DNA of 64,000 nucleotides, from positions 5,419-69,418 of the forward strand of contig CAJTZO010000006.1 in NCBI GenBank assembly GCA_910583755.1, given 5' to 3'. Below are positions 61,270 through 64,000 of the stretch, in pieces; positions within the stretch are counted from its first letter, which is position 1, and every line of letters starts with the position of its first letter. The position numbers and the translations under genes are program-made. The notes under the pieces were generated by a model, which did no database searches, had not been told where the DNA came from, and was given only the letters and a program-made list of their open reading frames with translations. The DNA is from an uncultured Clostridia bacterium. GTDB lineage: Bacteria; Bacillota; Clostridia; Lachnospirales; Anaerotignaceae.

Positions 61270-62740
61270 TAAATTAGAGGATTTTTTAGATAGTATAACA
61301 CAAGAAGAATTGCAGCAGTGGGAACAAATTGATTTTATGGACATGGAAGATAAATTATCTCAAAAAAGGATACAAAAAATGGTAAATAAAAAATGTAAAA
61401 AATATCCACACTCTCTTGCAGTTGCAGCATGTTTTTTGCTGCTATTAGCAATAGTTACAGTAAAACCCGTTCAAGCGGAATTGGAACGAATTTTTCATTT
61501 TATCCCTGATATTGGATTAGTAGAAAGTGATATGGTCTATGAAGTAGAAATTCTGTGTGGAAAACTGCAAAAAGACAATGTCACAATAGAATTAAAAGAT
61601 TGTTATGTTAAAGATAACTTTCTTTTTGGCACTATCTCTATTACTGACACTAGCCCTTATGATTATCAGCCAGAAACCTTAGGAAAAGTAATACTTGAAG
61701 GAGACGAAATGGTAGAAAATGAGATGTATGAAAAGTATCCCATTACATGGTATCATGGAGAAAAGCAAAATACACTTTTTTTTCCTCATGCTGGTCTGCA
61801 CTTAAGGGAAAATTTTAAGCAGCTTAACCAATATTTACAACTGATTATAGATGATTCTGAAAGTTTATATCATGAAATTGCAGTTGGTGATTTCTGTAAA
61901 AAACTATCTTTTCGTTTAAAAAAATCAAAACCAATATTTGACTTAAAAGAAATTGGCTCTACTGTTACAAAAAATGATACCTCTATTACTGCATCGGCAA
62001 AAATGACAAAAGAAGGTGCAAAAATAAATTATTATGCTGTTAGTTCTGAAGAAGCAAAAACCATTTCCCAATTTGGCAGTTTAATCTATAGTGGAGATAA
62101 AATTTCTTGGTTCTATTTACCTCATTTTCAATCAAAAAATGCACCTCCTTATCATCGGTACTATTTAGAAACAAAAGAGGGTAAAATTGCTCCTTTAAAA
62201 AGTGCAAAAAGTTTGTTAGAAAATGGGGGAGAGGCAATCTTTGAAGCAACAAAAAAGGATTTTCCAGCAATATTTCATTATACAGAACTTTCTGCAAAAA
62301 CAGAAGAATGTGAATTTATAGACATTCCTGTTCCAAAAGTAGGGCAAACAATAGAAGTAGACATTCCCATCTTTTTTCAATATGGCACTGTAAAAATATC
62401 TTCTATTAGCCACATCAAATCTGTAGATTATACTGGTTATAGCAGAATCAATGCAGAAGGAGAATATTATGATGAAAAAGCAGAAATGGAAAAATTGATA
62501 TTACAAATGAAAATAGAGCCAAACCAAAAAAAGAGGATTTTGTATAAAATAGATGCCAAACCTGTAAATATTAATTATGATGGTGGTCATCTTTTAGAAG
62601 ATGAAAATGATATTTTTTCCAAAACACTTGAACTGCAATTTTATCATCATAGTTTGGAGGAGGATATGATAAAACTGCAATTTGATGACCCCATTTATTG
62701 GATAGAAGGAGAATATGAAATTCCAGTAGATTTAGAATAA
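61262..62740 (+). CDS. DUF4179-like transmembrane anti-sigma/sensor protein
   Basis: The 492-aa protein has a short cytoplasmic N-terminus (residues 1-47, with DSITQEELQQWEQIDF), one membrane span (about 50-69, SLAVAACFLLLLAIVTV) and a large extracytoplasmic beta-rich region starting VQAELERIFHFIPDIGLVE. This matches DUF4179-type partners of ECF sigma factors (family match by eye). It is translationally coupled to the sigma gene, so it likely controls it. GGAGG is inside the sigma gene before ATG 61262. Confidence 0.82.
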   Translation: MDNKLEDFLDSITQEELQQWEQIDFMDMEDKLSQKRIQKMVNKKCKKYPHSLAVAACFLLLLAIVTVKPVQAELERIFHFIPDIGLVESDMVYEVEILCGKLQKDNVTIELKDCYVKDNFLFGTISITDTSPYDYQPETLGKVILEGDEMVENEMYEKYPITWYHGEKQNTLFFPHAGLHLRENFKQLNQYLQLIIDDSESLYHEIAVGDFCKKLSFRLKKSKPIFDLKEIGSTVTKNDTSITASAKMTKEGAKINYYAVSSEEAKTISQFGSLIYSGDKISWFYLPHFQSKNAPPYHRYYLETKEGKIAPLKSAKSLLENGGEAIFEATKKDFPAIFHYTELSAKTEECEFIDIPVPKVGQTIEVDIPIFFQYGTVKISSISHIKSVDYTGYSRINAEGEYYDEKAEMEKLILQMKIEPNQKKRILYKIDAKPVNINYDGGHLLEDENDIFSKTLELQFYHHSLEEDMIKLQFDDPIYWIEGEYEIPVDLE

Positions 62741-62754
62741 TTTTAATTTTTTGT

Positions 62755-62905
62755 ACATCAAAACCTTGAGACTTCGTTTCCTTAAAATGATTGATTTTAT
62801 AAGAAAAAATAGTAGTTTTTCTACAAAAGTTTGCAGAGCGCAGAATGTCCAGTGAACATTCGCCCTGCACCAACTGGAGTGAAGTATAGACTGGACGGAG
62901 TCCAC
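62755..62905 (-). repeat. intergenic repeat copy L
   Basis: It begins AAAACCTTGAG, then TGATTGATTTTATAAG and AATAGTAGTTTTTCTAC, diverged forms of the usual modules. Then 62835-62895 is the reverse-oriented form of the copy E insert, containing ATGTCCAGTGAACAT and CCAACTGGAGTGAAGTATAGAC. Confidence 0.65.
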
Positions 62906-62915
62906 ATAACAGACT

Positions 62916-62947
62916 AAGCCCCTTGACATAACAAGGGGCTTTTTTTC
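62916..62947 (+). terminator. intrinsic terminator after the DUF4179-like gene
   Basis: AAGCCCCTTG (62916-62925) pairs with CAAGGGGCTT (62932-62941), followed by seven Ts. Confidence 0.92.
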
Positions 62948-64000
62948 TTATTTTTTATCTTTTAAAATAGATTCCAAACTTTCACGATAACTTGCATTAT
63001 CTGGTTCTAAATCTACTGCTTTTTGTGCTTCTTTTGCTGCTTCATCATACCGTTTTAATTTTTGCAGCATCACAGCAAGGCTACTATGATAGCCTGCATT
63101 TTCTATATCTAATTCTGCCGCTTTTTGTTTTTCTTTTACTGCTTCATCATACCGTTTTAATTTAAACAACATAACGCCAAGATTATCACGGTATTTTGCA
63201 TTATTCGGGTCTAATTCTACCGCTTTTTGTTTTTCTTTGATTGCTTCATCATACCGTTTTACCTTAAAGAGCATTAAACCAAGATTATCATGATAAGATG
63301 CATTATCTGGTTCCAATTCTGCTGCTTTTTGTCTTTCCTTAATTGCTTCATTAAAACGTTTCATTTTATATAACATAACACCAAGATTGTCATGATAATT
63401 TGCATTATCTGGTTCTAAATCTACTGCTTTTTGTGCTTCTTTGATAGCATCATCAAAGCGTTTCATTTTATATAAAACCACACCAAGACTGTCATGATAA
63501 GATGCATTATTTGGGTCTAATTCTGCCGCTTTTTGTTTTTCACTTAACGCCTCATCAAAACGTTCCATTCTATATAATATCATACCAAGATTATCATGAT
63601 GAGATGCATTATTTGGGTCTGCTTCCACCGCTTTTTGCGCTTCTTTTAATTCATCTTCCTCACTTAATTCTTCTGGCTCCTGTGGTGGTTGTTCTTCCTT
63701 TGTTTCTTCTTTGATTTCACTAGGCACAAACTCACTAATGTCATGGGTTGGTGCTGCTGGTGGAATTGGCATAACTGGAACAACAGGTGGTTCTGGTTGC
63801 ACTGGCATAACCGGAACAACAGGCGGTTCTGGTTGCACTGGCATAACCGGAACAACAGGCGGTTCTGGTTGTACTGGCATAACTGGAACAACAGGCGGTT
63901 CTGGTTGTACTGGCATAACTGGAACAACAGGTGGTTCTGGTTGCGCTGGCATAACCGGAACAACAGGTGGTTCTGGTTGTACTGGCATAACCGGAACAAC
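62948..64000 (-). CDS. tetratricopeptide-repeat protein with Pro-rich tandem repeats, N-terminus outside window
   Basis: The visible 351 residues are open at the window edge, so the start is missing. The N-terminal visible part is six copies of a 12-residue unit ([12 protein letters not shown]) and part of a seventh, ending in [10 protein letters not shown]. An acidic linker ([19 protein letters not shown]) follows, then about seven 34-residue TPR units (pattern [31 protein letters not shown]). TPRs form a protein-binding superhelix; the Pro/Val/Met repeats act as an extended stalk. The first part may encode a sensor, zinc-ribbon or membrane anchor, which I cannot see. Confidence 0.9.
   Translation of the reverse strand, partial: VVPVMPVQPEPPVVPVMPAQPEPPVVPVMPVQPEPPVVPVMPVQPEPPVVPVMPVQPEPPVVPVMPVQPEPPVVPVMPIPPAAPTHDISEFVPSEIKEETKEEQPPQEPEELSEEDELKEAQKAVEADPNNASHHDNLGMILYRMERFDEALSEKQKAAELDPNNASYHDSLGVVLYKMKRFDDAIKEAQKAVDLEPDNANYHDNLGVMLYKMKRFNEAIKERQKAAELEPDNASYHDNLGLMLFKVKRYDEAIKEKQKAVELDPNNAKYRDNLGVMLFKLKRYDEAVKEKQKAAELDIENAGYHSSLAVMLQKLKRYDEAAKEAQKAVDLEPDNASYRESLESILKDKK
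63768..64000 (-). repeat. tandem 36-bp repeats inside the TPR gene
   Basis: Six near-identical 36-bp units start at 63768, 63804, 63840, 63876, 63912 and 63948, with a seventh begun at 63984 and cut by the window end. Differences are single synonymous or conservative changes (GCC/GCT, Val/Ala). Confidence 0.93.

Noticed and set aside
63768..64000. Regular 36-bp repeats considered as a CRISPR array
   Set aside because: The units are contiguous with no spacers and are in frame, encoding a Pro-rich protein segment.

Overview
The window is AT-rich DNA with the gene content of an anaerobic, flagellated, low-GC Firmicute of class Clostridia, most likely Lachnospirales (family-level placement is inference). 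Pointers are an ispH gene fused to ribosomal-protein-S1 domains, the aroH-cmk-plsC-ispH/S1 order, class III ribonucleotide reductase with NrdR, a CarD - PIN/TRAM - IspD - RNase H cluster, CsrA beside flagellin, a YlmC/YmxH-type protein and a SpoVB-like flippase. No phage, insertion sequence, rRNA or CRISPR array was seen. One tRNA (Lys, TTT) is present.

Layout. 1-6 kb: the start of a divergent aminotransferase, then a plus-strand run of histidine phosphatase, flavoprotein, chorismate mutase, CMP kinase, acyltransferase and IspH-S1. 6-19 kb: a secreted protein of unknown role, deoC, a polar amino-acid ABC transporter, an HtrA protease, rsmA, trmB, diaminopropionate ammonia-lyase, a HAD phosphatase and a cupin. 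18-24 kb: a sucrose locus (LacI-type regulator, PTS IIBCA, sucrose-6-P hydrolase, fructokinase) with a palindromic operator. 24-28 kb: flagellin, CsrA, a divergent XRE regulator and two small or unusual proteins. 28-31 kb: class V aminotransferase plus ECF S-component, and a frameshifted IclR regulator. 31-36 kb: NrdR, a PRC-barrel protein, nrdD, ung and nrdG. 36-39 kb: acetyltransferase, SIMPL protein, anti-sigma and ECF sigma. 39-46 kb: tRNA-Lys, an orphan, a Na/Pi cotransporter, a PAS-GGDEF-EAL protein and a flippase. 46-53 kb: typA, csp, rnhA, ispD, a PIN/TRAM protein, carD, degV and a HAD phosphatase. 53-61 kb: carA, a carB-dapF fusion and purA. 61-64 kb: a second sigma/anti-sigma pair and a truncated Pro-rich TPR protein.

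The regulatory DNA is unusually readable. Two NrdR-like boxes 31 bp apart sit on the nrdD promoter, with a perfect LexA-type palindrome in the nrdD leader. The flagellin leader has a hairpin presenting GGA in its loop and a second GGA in the Shine-Dalgarno sequence, the classic CsrA arrangement. Phased TTAACA-type repeats lie directly upstream of the Na/Pi cotransporter promoter. A short terminated transcript is predicted just upstream of carD.

The most distinctive findings are (i) the single-frame CarB-DapF fusion of 1350 aa, (ii) a strong internal Shine-Dalgarno at the IspH/S1 junction, which could release a free S1 protein, and (iii) a mosaic family of palindromic intergenic modules at about a dozen 3' ends, tandemly duplicated behind flagellin. 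Start sites were moved from the longest ORF wherever a Shine-Dalgarno or promoter argued for it.
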